Shown: piece after piece, positions 24,254-32,875 of the stretch
Numbering within the stretch: the stretch's first letter is position 1
Layout: the number at the start of each line of letters is the position of its first letter
NCBI GenBank assembly: GCA_050261415.1
Contig: JBLNDG010000013.1
Span: 1-41,541 of the forward strand
Length of the DNA stretch: 41,541 nt
Reading direction: 5' to 3'
Origin: JBLNDG01 sp050261415
GTDB lineage: Bacteria > Bacillota > Clostridia > Lutisporales > Lutisporaceae
Translations under genes and position numbers: made by a program
Notes under the pieces: generated by a model
The model's database searches: none
The model's input: the letters and a program-made list of their open reading frames with translations, nothing else
Told to the model about the DNA's origin: nothing

Positions 24254-24359
24254 TTTAACACCTCCCATAAAAAAGTCAAAATAAAAAAAGCCTCGATATT
24301 AGCTTTCTTGTAAGTATATGCTATGTTATTATTAAGGTTAATAATATGCTGTCCGTAGT

Positions 24360-24665
24360 TTAGAGATTAGAAACAACCCTTTGAGGTGCTGTTCCATCAA
24401 GGAGAGCTACCTTCAAATCCTTTATCACGAGCCCATCCAGGGAATTATTATCCGATGAGCAAAAGTGAAACTCCAAATCGTAGCCTTCGTTCTGGAACTC
24501 CTCTCCAATTGCTTTCATAAAGCTCGACTTTCCTACTCCGGGCCCGCCTTTTATAACAAATATCCTTGCCACATCCCGCGGGATTATATAGTCATAAAAC
24601 GAGTAAAACCCCTTGCATGTATTACCCCCCGGAAACACTTTCTTCACAGTACCCTTTTTTGCCAT
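24360..24665 (-). pseudogene. Truncated PRK06851-type P-loop ATPase
   Basis: The first 101 residues match the start of the PRK06851 family, which is normally about 360 residues: KKVFPGGNTCKGFYSFYDYI, a P-loop GGPGVGKSSFMK, FHFCSSDNNSLDGLVI and ALLDGTAP. The frame diverges right after DGTAP, and a stop follows eight residues later. The remaining part is not found elsewhere in the window. The ATG at 24665 follows GGAGG. The break at about 24390 is a candidate right boundary of the inserted plasmid-like element, or of an older deletion. Confidence 0.75.
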
Positions 24666-24720
24666 ACAGATGCCTCCATTCATTTATTAAAACAATTCAT
24701 TATATGTTGCATCTGCGCTT

Positions 24721-24783
24721 AACGGTACTGTTTTAAAGCACATCTTCTCAATATGCCGCGAAAAAGATTTACTCAGTACCGTT
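24721..24783. repeat. Inverted repeat at the 3' end of the ydcF-like gene
   Basis: AACGGTACTG (24721-24730) and CAGTACCGTT (24774-24783) are perfect 10-bp arms around 43 bases. One arm covers the last codons of the ydcF-like gene. There is no T-rich tail on the minus strand after the far arm, so terminator function is doubtful. Confidence 0.4.
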
Positions 24784-25554
24784 TTTATTCAAATCAAATA
24801 CCAGCGTTTTTATTACCGCGAAGTATTCCCGTACATAGCAGTTAGGCCTTATGAGGATAGGAGTCGCTGCGGGCAAGGGGCAGGCTTCAAAGCCTAAATG
24901 TCTTGCAATAATCATAGACCTGAAGATATGAAAGTCATTTGTTACTATTGCAGCGCTTATGTTTTCGCCAGTACTTCCTTCTGCTAAAACAGCCTTTGTA
25001 TATTTAAAATTTTCATAGGTGCTTGCGGATTTTTCCTCTTTTATAATTTGCTTACCGCTGATTCCTTTGGACACAAGATAACGCTTCATCGCTTCCGCTT
25101 CGGTTATTGCTTCTCCCTTTCCCTGTCCTCCTGTTACAACTATTTGAGCGCCAGGATTGCTGTGTATGTACTTCAGGCCTTTATCCAACCTGCTTTTTAG
25201 GGATAAGGAAAGCTGCTCCCCTCTGAGCCCTGAGCCAAGGATGATTATATAGTCTGCGCCGTTCTTGCAGGCAGAAACAGGTGGAGCTATAATCAGACCC
25301 TCTATAATAATGAAGGATACCAGCAAAACAGAACCGCCAATAAGGGCCAACTTTCTCAACTGTTTCGGTAGTATTGAAAAAATGCCGTTTTTACCTGATA
25401 ATCTTCTGCCCGCTGATATCAACAAATACATTCCTGACAGCAGGAATAAAATATTTGCTCCCCAGAACATCAGCAATGAAACGAAATAATATAACAGTAA
25501 AAGCACACCAATAACTGCAATGGCAATTCCCGATACCTTCTTGTTTTTCAACAC
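24769..25554 (-). CDS. YdcF/SanA (DUF218) family membrane protein
   Basis: This 261-residue protein has three N-terminal hydrophobic segments (about residues 8-30, 31-47 and 70-92). A DUF218 domain (about 100-255) follows, with DYIIILGSGLRGEQLSLSLKSRLDKGLKYI, IVVTGGQGKGEAITEAEAMKRYLVSKGI, EEKSASTYENFKYTKAVL and VTNDFHIFRSMIIARHLG. These are the conserved groups of the family, whose members bind S-adenosylmethionine or act in envelope processes. The start is a GTG at 25554 after GGAGGCAGC. It is divergent from the LysE-type gene. Confidence 0.85.
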   Translation of the reverse strand: MLKNKKVSGIAIAVIGVLLLLYYFVSLLMFWGANILFLLSGMYLLISAGRRLSGKNGIFSILPKQLRKLALIGGSVLLVSFIIIEGLIIAPPVSACKNGADYIIILGSGLRGEQLSLSLKSRLDKGLKYIHSNPGAQIVVTGGQGKGEAITEAEAMKRYLVSKGISGKQIIKEEKSASTYENFKYTKAVLAEGSTGENISAAIVTNDFHIFRSMIIARHLGFEACPLPAATPILIRPNCYVREYFAVIKTLVFDLNKNGTE

Positions 25555-25657
25555 GCTGCCTCCTTTGCCGCTGTATGTCTCAATCCCAGAATTTACTTGT
25601 ACATCCGCTATATGCTATAATAATTCTTGCTGCAGATCATTCATAACTTTTCCGATT

Positions 25658-25685
25658 TATTATATATAATACCGGTTTTACAACA
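25658..25685 (-). promoter_or_regulatory. Promoter of the ydcF-like gene
   Basis: On the minus strand TTGTTG (25680-25685) and TATAAT (25658-25663) are spaced 16 bp. The region contains the palindromic ATTATATATAAT. The 18-bp sequence CGATTTATTATATATAAT (plus strand 25652-25669) recurs exactly at 38478-38495. A TATAAT also exists on the plus strand at 25664, so the region may serve both genes. Confidence 0.5.
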
Positions 25686-25737
25686 ATTCAACCGATATGC
25701 GAAACCATTTTTATTAAAACATGGAGGACAAGAATAA

Positions 25738-26352
25738 ATGCTAAAATACTTTATTGATGGACTTCTGCTTGGTCTTGCCTATGTAGCTCCGATAGGGATG
25801 CAAAATCTTTTTGTCATTAACTCAGCCATAAAATCCAACAGATTAAGGGCTTATCAAGTGGCTTTCATAACGATATTTTTTGATATTTCACTCGCGCTTG
25901 CCTGTTTTTTCGGTGTGGGAGCAATACTTGAGAAGATTCCTTTCCTGCGTTTTGCCGTATTGCTGGCCGGCAGCATTATGGTGGTTTATATAGGCATAGG
26001 CTTGCTTCGTTCAAACCCCGATGTTTCAAAATCTGTTAATGTGGATGAACCGCTTTCCAAGATTGCAGCTATCTGTTTTACCGTTACATGGTTCAATCCT
26101 CAGGCTATAATTGACGGCACTTTACTCCTCGGAGGTTTCCGGGCATCGCTGCCTGCAGCTTACGCCAACCTGTCAATCCTTGGTGTTGCCGTTGCTTCTT
26201 TTACCTGGTTTACAAGCCTGGCAACAATCATATCCATATTCAGGGGAATGATCGGGTCAAAACTCCTAAAGGCTATAAACATTGTGTGCGGAAGTGTAAT
26301 AATCTATTACGGTTTGAAGCTGGCATATACCTTTGTAAAAGTCTTGTTATAG
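25738..26352 (+). CDS. LysE/ArgO-family amino-acid exporter
   Basis: This 204-residue integral membrane protein has six predicted hydrophobic segments. The N-terminal family motif is GLAYVAPIGMQNLFVINSAIKSNR (compare PIGPQN in ArgO/LysE), with TWFNPQAIIDGTLLLGG in the middle. LysE-type proteins export basic amino acids or similar compounds. The ATG follows GGAGGACAAGAATAA. It is one of the few plus-strand genes; a strong hairpin ends it and the convergent flavin-reductase gene. Confidence 0.88.
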   Translation: MLKYFIDGLLLGLAYVAPIGMQNLFVINSAIKSNRLRAYQVAFITIFFDISLALACFFGVGAILEKIPFLRFAVLLAGSIMVVYIGIGLLRSNPDVSKSVNVDEPLSKIAAICFTVTWFNPQAIIDGTLLLGGFRASLPAAYANLSILGVAVASFTWFTSLATIISIFRGMIGSKLLKAINIVCGSVIIYYGLKLAYTFVKVLL

Positions 26353-26356
26353 TAAA

Positions 26357-26389
26357 CAGGGATAGGGTGGTAAATCCATCCTATCCCTG
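26357..26389. terminator. Hairpin between convergent genes
   Basis: CAGGGATAGGGTGG (26357-26370) pairs with CCATCCTATCCCTG (26376-26389) over 14 bp including one G-T pair, around TAAAT. On the minus strand TTTACTATAA follows, a short T-rich tail; on the plus strand there is none. It separates the convergent LysE and flavin-reductase genes and probably stops both transcripts. Confidence 0.65.
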
Positions 26390-26398
26390 AGAACAGTA

Positions 26399-27022
26399 TC
26401 ACATATCACACTTTTTTTGCGGATAAGGTACTTCTAATGTTTGGGTACTTTCTGAAGACAGAAAAACATGAAGCTGCGATTTTTCAAGATTAAAGTTCTG
26501 CAAATGAATCACAGGCCTGAAGTTCTGAGTATTGATAAGAAGATTACTGCTAAAAGCATCGTCATCATATTTTGCATGTAGAATATCAGCAATTATCAGA
26601 GTGTGATCTCCCGCATCCATAAGCTTGAGAACCTTGCACTCCAGGTTTGCCCTGCACTCCATTATGCAATTTGGCTTAATGTAGACTGAAGGTATGCGGG
26701 TAAAGCCTGATCTGTCAAATTTATTTTCCTCGAACTTTGTTGAAAAAGAGCATTGTATCAGTTTTTCTGCCATGGTCATGTCCGGAATGTTGATACCAAA
26801 CTCTCCGGTTCTTTCTATATTTTGAAGGCTTTTTTGCTTTTGGGGCTTGCTGAGAAGTGCCAAAGCCACCCTTGGAGGCTTATGAGATATCGGATTGATC
26901 CAACTGAAGGGTGCCACATGATCCGTATCATCGTCGTTTTTTGTAGTACATAAAATGGGACGACTGGGTTGAAGGAGGAACACGCTTTTGCATAAATCTT
27001 CACTTTTTATAGAAATCCTCAT
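26399..27022 (-). CDS. Flavin reductase family (FMN-binding split-barrel) protein
   Basis: This 207-residue protein has the PF01613-type pattern: an N-terminal RPILCTTKNDDDTDHVAPFSWINPISHKPPRVALAL, then TGEFGINIPDMTMAEKLIQCS, AGDHTLIIADI and a C-terminal beta strand. It binds FMN and reduces it or another acceptor with NAD(P)H, or acts as a redox carrier. The ATG follows AGGGGG. It is the last gene of the aldehyde-oxidoreductase cluster, 15 bp after the TIGR04076 gene. Confidence 0.85.
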   Translation of the reverse strand: MRISIKSEDLCKSVFLLQPSRPILCTTKNDDDTDHVAPFSWINPISHKPPRVALALLSKPQKQKSLQNIERTGEFGINIPDMTMAEKLIQCSFSTKFEENKFDRSGFTRIPSVYIKPNCIMECRANLECKVLKLMDAGDHTLIIADILHAKYDDDAFSSNLLINTQNFRPVIHLQNFNLEKSQLHVFLSSESTQTLEVPYPQKKCDM

Positions 27023-27037
27023 CTGTATTACCCCCTT

Positions 27038-27301
27038 CTACTCGTCTACCGCAGTAAGCTTGAAAACTATAGTGTTATAAGGGTCAGGACATGCAACCAC
27101 TGTTGAATCCGGTTCAGCCTCCCATGGGAATGAACCGCCGTATTTCAGCGACTGTGCAAAAGGGAAAATTGCATTATACGCCCAGCCGCAGAATTGGCTG
27201 CCTGTAATATCCAGAACAAATTCATCCCCTAATTTGAGCCCCAGGTCACAGCCTTTGCCTCTTGATTCAATAACTTTTGCTATTACCTTTTTATCAGCCA
27301 T
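27038..27301 (-). CDS. TIGR04076 family protein
   Basis: This 87-residue protein has the TIGR04076 pattern IAKVIESRGKGCDLGLKLGDEFVLD, then GSQFCGWAYNAIFPFAQSLKYGG and ACPDPYNTIVFKL. Three Cys residues (in KGCDLG, QFCGWA and VACPDP) are shared by the family and may bind metal. It often lies beside redox and cofactor genes, as here. Function is unknown. The ATG follows AAAGGAG. Confidence 0.85.
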   Translation of the reverse strand: MADKKVIAKVIESRGKGCDLGLKLGDEFVLDITGSQFCGWAYNAIFPFAQSLKYGGSFPWEAEPDSTVVACPDPYNTIVFKLTAVDE

Positions 27302-27330
27302 CCTTTTCTCCTTTCGAATACAATACTGGA

Positions 27331-27588
27331 TTAGCCTCCTACCAACGCTTCGAACATTGAAACATTATCACCGTTTTTTAATATCGTTGTTTTCTTATCA
27401 CTTTCCGAGAGTTTTGTGCCATTTAAAACTACAAGAACTGTAGGTTTCAACAAATCCTTCCCGAACTCCTTGGATAGCATGATCAGGAAGTCAGCGGCAA
27501 GGACACCTTCAGCAATATCCATTTCTTTAATATGGATGCTCCTTATTCCACAAAGACCGCTCCCTATTTTCAAAGTTATCTTTATCAT
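27331..27588 (-). CDS. MoaD/ThiS-like ubiquitin-fold sulfur carrier
   Basis: This 85-residue protein has the beta-grasp layout and ends in GG, the C-terminal pair that MoaD/ThiS proteins use as thiocarboxylate. Typical parts are TVLVVLNGTKLSESDKKTTILKNGDNVSMFEALVGG. Next to a tungsten aldehyde oxidoreductase it most likely supplies sulfur for tungstopterin, or for a related cofactor. There is no MoaE or ThiG partner in the window. It lies 10 bp after the aminotransferase gene. Confidence 0.82.
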   Translation of the reverse strand: MIKITLKIGSGLCGIRSIHIKEMDIAEGVLAADFLIMLSKEFGKDLLKPTVLVVLNGTKLSESDKKTTILKNGDNVSMFEALVGG

Positions 27589-27598
27589 ACTAAAACCT

Positions 27599-28750
27599 CT
27601 ATTTGCAGTTTTTTTCGACTATATATTCAGCAAGTATCCTTACTCCCTTTTCTACCGTCTCTTCTGAAGATGCCAAGGATAATCTTACATATTGCTTCCC
27701 CGATGGACCAAATGTAATTCCCGGAGCTACGGCAACCTTTCTGTCTAACAGCAGGTCCTTAGCAAATTGGCTCGAATCTTTACATTTAGCATTAACCCAC
27801 ATGTAAAATGCTCCTTTGGGTTCAAAAAAGTCAATGCCATATCCACTGAGTATAGCTGCTGCCTTCTTTCTATTCTTGTTATAAGCCTCTTTCATGTAGT
27901 CTATGCAATCCTGAGGCCCGGTGAGTGCCGCCTCGGCTGCTTTCTGGAATGCTGAAGGCGCACATGAAACATAGGCCTCCTGCATTTTTGTCATTTGGGA
28001 TATTATGCGCTCGGTGGAGGCAGCATATCCAATTCTCCAGCCTGTCATGGCATAGGTTTTTGACATGGTATAAATTGCTACCACCCTTCCATCGGTGTCG
28101 TAAGGCAGTGCACTGATGTGTTTTCCCTCAAAAACTATCTTTTCATATACCTCGTCGGAAATAACAAATAGATCCTTGCTTCTGGCAAACTCTGCAATCC
28201 TTTTCATAACTTCCTCAGGAAATACAACTCCAAGAGGGTTTGACGGAGTATTGACGATAAGCACCTTCGTTCTTGAGGTTATAAGCTTTTCCATTTCTTC
28301 AAAGCATGGGTAAAAACTATTTTCAGGTTTGAGTTTGTACTTTACCGGTACTGCTCCGGAAGCCATAATTATTGTATCGTAATTAGGCCATCCCGGATCC
28401 GGAACTAATACCTCATCACCGATTTCCGTAAGTACTCTTACCGCTCCGGCTATTGCCTGGACTCCTCCCGCTGTGACAACTATATTTCCGGATTTTAAAG
28501 CAAGGCCGTAATCTCTATTCAATCTTTCAGAAATTGCTTTTGTTAAGAAAGGAAATCCGGCATTAGGCGTATACTTTGTGTATCCGGATCTCAATGCATT
28601 GCAGCCGGCTTCAATAATGTGTTTTGGGGTATCAAAGAGAGGTTCCCCTATTTCCATGTGATACACTCCATCCATACCTAAAGATAGTTCAACAATCTCT
28701 CTGATCCCTGACCTTTTTTGATTTATTACCATTTGCGACATATTAGGCAT
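27599..28750 (-). CDS. Class I/II PLP-dependent aminotransferase
   Basis: This 383-residue AspC-fold enzyme transfers amino groups between amino and keto acids. It shows MEIGEPLFDTPKHI, NIVVTAGGVQAI, VPDPGWPNYDT, NTPSNPLGVVFP, SDEVYEKIVFEG and the PLP-lysine motif MSKTYAMTGWRIGY. The C-terminus has YVRLSLASSEE. The ATG at 28750 is used because AAGGAGGATAATAGT precedes it; the longer frame to 28783 overlaps the oxidoreductase gene. It may turn an imported amino compound into a keto acid for the aldehyde pathway. Substrate unknown. Confidence 0.92.
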   Translation of the reverse strand: MPNMSQMVINQKRSGIREIVELSLGMDGVYHMEIGEPLFDTPKHIIEAGCNALRSGYTKYTPNAGFPFLTKAISERLNRDYGLALKSGNIVVTAGGVQAIAGAVRVLTEIGDEVLVPDPGWPNYDTIIMASGAVPVKYKLKPENSFYPCFEEMEKLITSRTKVLIVNTPSNPLGVVFPEEVMKRIAEFARSKDLFVISDEVYEKIVFEGKHISALPYDTDGRVVAIYTMSKTYAMTGWRIGYAASTERIISQMTKMQEAYVSCAPSAFQKAAEAALTGPQDCIDYMKEAYNKNRKKAAAILSGYGIDFFEPKGAFYMWVNAKCKDSSQFAKDLLLDRKVAVAPGITFGPSGKQYVRLSLASSEETVEKGVRILAEYIVEKNCK

Positions 28751-28763
28751 ACTATTATCCTCC

Positions 28764-30692
28764 TTAAGCTTTTTCCTGACCAATCATGTTCATGCCTTTC
28801 AGCTCTTCTGCCACAGAGTCAAGACCCAACGCAACAAGAATTTTCTTTGTAGGCCGGCTTGTTTCCTTATCCCAACCGTGAAGGTCATAATATTCATCCA
28901 GCATCATATCCAATTCTTCCTGAGTATTTATTGCGTCTTTTGCATCCGGTCTGTCAGGAGTGGGCTCATGCATGGACCTGTATGGCAGTGTATCATCCTT
29001 CCTTGTTGCCCCCTGTCTCACATTGAAGCACTTTTCAAGAGTCACTATCCTTCGCCCCGAATTCATTATTTCTTCTTCACTCACATTAACTCCCAAAGCT
29101 GCCGAATATAAATCCGCCATTATTTTCGGAGTTATTCCATAGAGAGCTGTGGAAGTAAAACTACAGAAACCAAGACAGTCAGTCACTGCATAGCAATCCT
29201 CATGCCATCTTACTATCTCGGCCCTCTTGTCAGTCACATATGGATTCGCAAGATTTTCATCTCCGGTTATTTTCTTTATAATAGCTCTTGCCTCAGGGCC
29301 CATACCGAATTCAGCAAAGGTTTCCGTGTGAAGATGATCAGCCCCTCTGGGATTTACGGCAAAAGCAAGTGCATAAGCCTTGGCCGACCTTGTGTCAACT
29401 CTCGATTGCTCAAGCCCTTTAGCCTGGACGGCCCACTTGTAAGATTCTCCGCCTACCTTCTCCGAAGCTCTTTTAACACCTTCCGCTAATACATCGCCAA
29501 AGCCTTCTCTAAAGGTAATCCTTTTTACCATTTCTACAACTGCCTGGCTGTTGCCCCATTTCAAATCAAGCCCGCCAAGCTCTTCAAGCCCTATAACTCC
29601 CTTTTCATAACATTCCATTGCCCATTGTATGACACCGCCGGTTGAAATTGTATCCATACCATAAATATTAATTAGCTCATTTATTCTCATGATTGCTTTT
29701 GTATCAAGAATTCCGCAGCCCGAACCACAGGCACTCATTGTCTCGTACTCCGGGCCTCCTGAATATGATCCGGCAAATGGGCCACTGTCAACAGTTCCGT
29801 ACCTATGACAGTCGATTATGCAGCTGAAGCAGCCTACCTTGCGCTTAAGGTATCCACCGTCGGTAAAATTCTGTCCTGTAAGAGGAGTTATATCGTCAAC
29901 GCTGCTTCTCTGGTAATTATATGAAGGAAATACTTTGAGCTCATTTATTCCGTATAAGCTCCCTGATGTCCCATAAAGCCCCATGCCCTCATAACCCGAA
30001 TCACTCTTAAGGCTTTCTTTTGCCTCGTAAACCCTTTGATGATAAAGCTTAGGGTTTTCTGTGGAAATATATCCGTTTCCCCTTACAGCTATTGCTTTGA
30101 GATTTTTAGAACCCATTACAGCCCCGGCTCCTCCACGGCCTGCTGCATTATATATTGAAAACATTACTGAAGCAAATTTAACCAGATTTTCTCCAGCCGG
30201 ACCGATAGAAGCTATTTGGATTTCCTCATCCCCGATATCCTTTTTCATATTGATGTCCAGAGTTCTTACATCCATACCCCAGTACTTGGAAGCATCCCTT
30301 ATTTCCACCTGGTCATCATCGATCCATATATATACAGGCCTGTCAGCCTTACCATGTATTACGACATGGCTGTATCCGGCAAATTTCAGTTCTCCGCCCC
30401 ACTGCCCTCCGCCATTTGTCTTAAGATAGAAATTAGTTGCCGGGCTCAGGCAGGTGACGGTGGTGCGACCGCTGCTGGGGGCAGGAGTACCTGTAAGTAA
30501 GCCTGTCCCGAATATAATAACATTATCAGGCCCTAATGGATCTGTTCCCGGCTTTATGCTTTTCCAAAGAATATCCGCATTTATTCCTCTGCCGCCCAGG
30601 AATTTCAGAATTCTGTCCTTACTTATATGCTCTCTCCACACTTTACTTTCCGTCAAGTCCAAATGCAATATATCGCCTATAATATTGCCCAT
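28764..30692 (-). CDS. Tungsten-containing aldehyde:ferredoxin oxidoreductase (AOR family)
   Basis: This 642-residue enzyme oxidises aldehydes to acids, passing electrons to ferredoxin. The N-terminal half holds the metallopterin-binding domain (IIGDILHLDLTESKV, FLGGRGINADILW, GPDNVIIFGTGLLTGTPAPSSGRTTV, and GAGAVMGSKNLKAIAV). The 4Fe-4S motif is C288-x2-C291-x3-C295 with fourth ligand C510 in DCLGFC (505-510). The ATG at 30692 follows GGAGGTGTGAAT; the frame continues to a GTG at 30698 that is too close. Its FeS and FAD partner genes are immediately upstream. Confidence 0.95.
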   Translation of the reverse strand: MGNIIGDILHLDLTESKVWREHISKDRILKFLGGRGINADILWKSIKPGTDPLGPDNVIIFGTGLLTGTPAPSSGRTTVTCLSPATNFYLKTNGGGQWGGELKFAGYSHVVIHGKADRPVYIWIDDDQVEIRDASKYWGMDVRTLDINMKKDIGDEEIQIASIGPAGENLVKFASVMFSIYNAAGRGGAGAVMGSKNLKAIAVRGNGYISTENPKLYHQRVYEAKESLKSDSGYEGMGLYGTSGSLYGINELKVFPSYNYQRSSVDDITPLTGQNFTDGGYLKRKVGCFSCIIDCHRYGTVDSGPFAGSYSGGPEYETMSACGSGCGILDTKAIMRINELINIYGMDTISTGGVIQWAMECYEKGVIGLEELGGLDLKWGNSQAVVEMVKRITFREGFGDVLAEGVKRASEKVGGESYKWAVQAKGLEQSRVDTRSAKAYALAFAVNPRGADHLHTETFAEFGMGPEARAIIKKITGDENLANPYVTDKRAEIVRWHEDCYAVTDCLGFCSFTSTALYGITPKIMADLYSAALGVNVSEEEIMNSGRRIVTLEKCFNVRQGATRKDDTLPYRSMHEPTPDRPDAKDAINTQEELDMMLDEYYDLHGWDKETSRPTKKILVALGLDSVAEELKGMNMIGQEKA

Positions 30693-30694
30693 AT

Positions 30695-31177
30695 TCACAC
30701 CTCCATGCTTCGATCAATATTCTGGTCAAGGACTCTTTTGCGTCTTTTATTCCTCATTGAAGTGTTAATGTCCTCATATTTCAATGCACCTTTTGGACAA
30801 TTGGATACGCATTTCGGATCCCCGCCGCACAAATCACATCGCATAGCCACCTTTTTCTCCGGGTGGAAATCAATTGCTCCTATTGGACATATGTTTGCGC
30901 ATTCCTTGCAGCCGATGCACAAGCTTTCAATGACCTTTGCCGTACCCGTCTTCTGATCGTATGTCATGGCACCGGTAGGACAAACCTTCTCGCACAATGC
31001 CTCTTCGCAGTATGCGCAAGTGACCGGCACTGTAAGACATTTTTCCTCAAAGGTAACAAGCTTTATCCTCGCAAAGCTTTTAGAATATACACCATAATGT
31101 TCGTATGAGCAATTCATTGCACACTGCTTGCACCCTACACATAACCCAGGGTCAATTGCTACTATTTTTTGAGGCAT
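30695..31177 (-). CDS. 4Fe-4S ferredoxin-like electron-transfer subunit
   Basis: This 160-residue HycB/CooF-like protein has four Cys clusters: CVGCKQCAMNC with SYEHYG, CAYCEEALCEKVCPTGA, CIGCKECANICPIGA, and CDLCGGDPKCVSNCPKGA. The ATG at 31177 is preferred because it lies six bases after GGAGGAG; the GTG at 31183 is too close. It sits directly before the AOR gene with a two-base gap. It most likely shuttles electrons between AOR and the FAD reductase, as the FeS subunit does in bacterial AorABC enzymes. Confidence 0.9.
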   Translation of the reverse strand: MPQKIVAIDPGLCVGCKQCAMNCSYEHYGVYSKSFARIKLVTFEEKCLTVPVTCAYCEEALCEKVCPTGAMTYDQKTGTAKVIESLCIGCKECANICPIGAIDFHPEKKVAMRCDLCGGDPKCVSNCPKGALKYEDINTSMRNKRRKRVLDQNIDRSMEV

Positions 31178-31203
31178 CTTCACTCCTCCTTAATATTTTT
31201 TCT

Positions 31204-32376
31204 TTATGTTAATTTTTTATTGTTCTCTCTAATAACTGACTGAAGCCTGCCTGCCTCATATACATCACCCAGAAGCAGTGCTCCTACCATCTTTCCTTTT
31301 CTATAAACCAGCTTTTTGTATGTATTGTTTTCACTTTCTATTTCATAGTCCAGCTCTTTCTGAGCTCCTTTTGCATTCGTAATACCCATTCTTATAAACG
31401 GCAGGCCTAATATCTCCAGTGAATTTCGTGAAAGTGACCCCCTGTACTCATATTTACCGCCTGCCATATTCAATCCGGCAATTCTTCCCTGTTCAACGGC
31501 ATTAGGCCATATGGAAATATTGTGATATGCATTTTCTGTGATCTCCATGGTGCATGCCACATCACCGGCAGCGTATATTCCAGGCATCTGTGCCATCATA
31601 AATTTATTTGTTATTATGCCATCCCTGTCACATGCAGACTTGTCTATAAAATGCATATTCGGTCTGACTCCTTTGCAGTATACCACCATATCGCACTCTG
31701 TCTTTTGTCCGTCGCTCAGTACGGCAATTTTTCTGCCGTGATCATCTTCTTCCACTCTTTCAATATCCACACCTGTTCTGATGCATATGCCCTTCGACTG
31801 CATGTGAAGCTGTATTCTAAGCGCAGCTTCATCATCTGCGACCTTTGACAGAATATGACCGGATTTTATTACCATCTCTGCATTATATCCCGCCTCGTTC
31901 AGGGCGCACGCAAGTTTTACCCCTACTAGGCCTCCTCCGGCAATCAAAATCTTACCGCCGCTATTTGCGGTCTTTATGATCAGGTTTGCATCCTCTATCG
32001 TGCGCAATCCGGTGCTTATGCAATTCACGGAATCCGACTCCGATACCGGACTGCCTCCGGTTGCTGCAAGTACGCTGTCAAAAGCAATACATCTTCCATT
32101 CTCAAGTATTACTTCTCTGGTACTAATATTGATTCCTACAGCTTTTGTCCCGTAAATGACGTTTACACCCAGTCTTTTTATTTCTTCCGGGCTTGTGAGA
32201 TACATGTTGTTAACTTTTACATGACCGGCTATATAATGAGTAAGCAGCACCTTTGAGTACGGGAGATGATTTTCTGCAGATACGACTGTAACCTGTCCCT
32301 CTTTGTCCATGGAACGTATTGCCCTGACTGCTGTTAATGCAGCTATACTGTTGCCTAATATCACATACTTCTTCAT
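31204..32376 (-). CDS. NAD(P)H/FAD-dependent oxidoreductase (rubredoxin-reductase-like)
   Basis: This 390-residue pyridine-nucleotide-disulfide-oxidoreductase-fold protein has FAD GNSIAALTAVRAI, a second NAD(P) fold GGKILIAGGGLVGVKLACALNEAG, and FAD end motif GIYAAGDVACTME. It lacks a redox-active disulfide. It fits NirB/rubredoxin-reductase-like or AorC-like proteins that link ferredoxin to NAD(H). The ATG touches the previous stop codon (GGAGGGACAAGATAAATG pattern), so translation is coupled with the upstream ferredoxin. Confidence 0.9.
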   Translation of the reverse strand: MKKYVILGNSIAALTAVRAIRSMDKEGQVTVVSAENHLPYSKVLLTHYIAGHVKVNNMYLTSPEEIKRLGVNVIYGTKAVGINISTREVILENGRCIAFDSVLAATGGSPVSESDSVNCISTGLRTIEDANLIIKTANSGGKILIAGGGLVGVKLACALNEAGYNAEMVIKSGHILSKVADDEAALRIQLHMQSKGICIRTGVDIERVEEDDHGRKIAVLSDGQKTECDMVVYCKGVRPNMHFIDKSACDRDGIITNKFMMAQMPGIYAAGDVACTMEITENAYHNISIWPNAVEQGRIAGLNMAGGKYEYRGSLSRNSLEILGLPFIRMGITNAKGAQKELDYEIESENNTYKKLVYRKGKMVGALLLGDVYEAGRLQSVIRENNKKLT

Positions 32377-32859
32377 TTATCTTGTCCCTCCGCAATTCGA
32401 AAGTACCGCCCGCTTTCTCCTTTTAAATGCCGACATGCGTCCGGGGCTTCTTTCAGCTGTAATTGCACCTTCCGGGCAAAAGCTTGCACAAAGCGGTTTA
32501 TCCCAGTCACTGCAACCGTCACATTTAGCTGCGGAGGTTGAAATTCTAAAGGCGTTGAAAGGACATTCCATAACGCAGCTCCAGCATCCGACGCACTTTT
32601 CCCTATCAATTCCCACAACTCCTGTATTGTCATCAATATATAATGCATTTGCTACACAGGCATTTACACATACCGGGCTTTCGCAGTGCCGGCATATGCT
32701 GATGCTGTTTTTTTGATCTCTGCTTTCCAAAAACACCAATGGCTTTGGAAGAAGGTCAATACTTCGCTTTCCTTTTTCCATTCCATGGCTTAGTGAGCAT
32801 ACTGCAGCACATTTACCGCATCCGGTGCATTTTGATTCATCAACTTTAATCGTTAGCAC
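32377..32859 (-). CDS. Second 4Fe-4S ferredoxin-like protein of the cluster
   Basis: This 160-residue protein carries CTGCGKCAAVCSLSHG, CRHCESPVCVNACVANAL, CVGCWSCVMECPFNAF and CDGCSDWDKPLCASFCPEGA, i.e. up to four FeS sites. It starts with a GTG after GGAGGTTATGCATA and ends directly at the FAD reductase start. It is similar in layout to the FeS subunit at 30695-31177 but differs in its linkers, so the two are probably not recent duplicates. It gives the FAD enzyme or AOR a second electron route. Confidence 0.88.
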   Translation of the reverse strand: MLTIKVDESKCTGCGKCAAVCSLSHGMEKGKRSIDLLPKPLVFLESRDQKNSISICRHCESPVCVNACVANALYIDDNTGVVGIDREKCVGCWSCVMECPFNAFRISTSAAKCDGCSDWDKPLCASFCPEGAITAERSPGRMSAFKRRKRAVLSNCGGTR

Positions 32860-32875
32860 TATGCATAACCTCCAG

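Noticed and set aside
5974..24360. Integration of the element at the 3' end of tRNA-Pro with direct repeats
   Set aside because: I looked for a second copy of the tRNA 3' end near the right side of the element and found none, and an IS lies in between, so it is not claimed.
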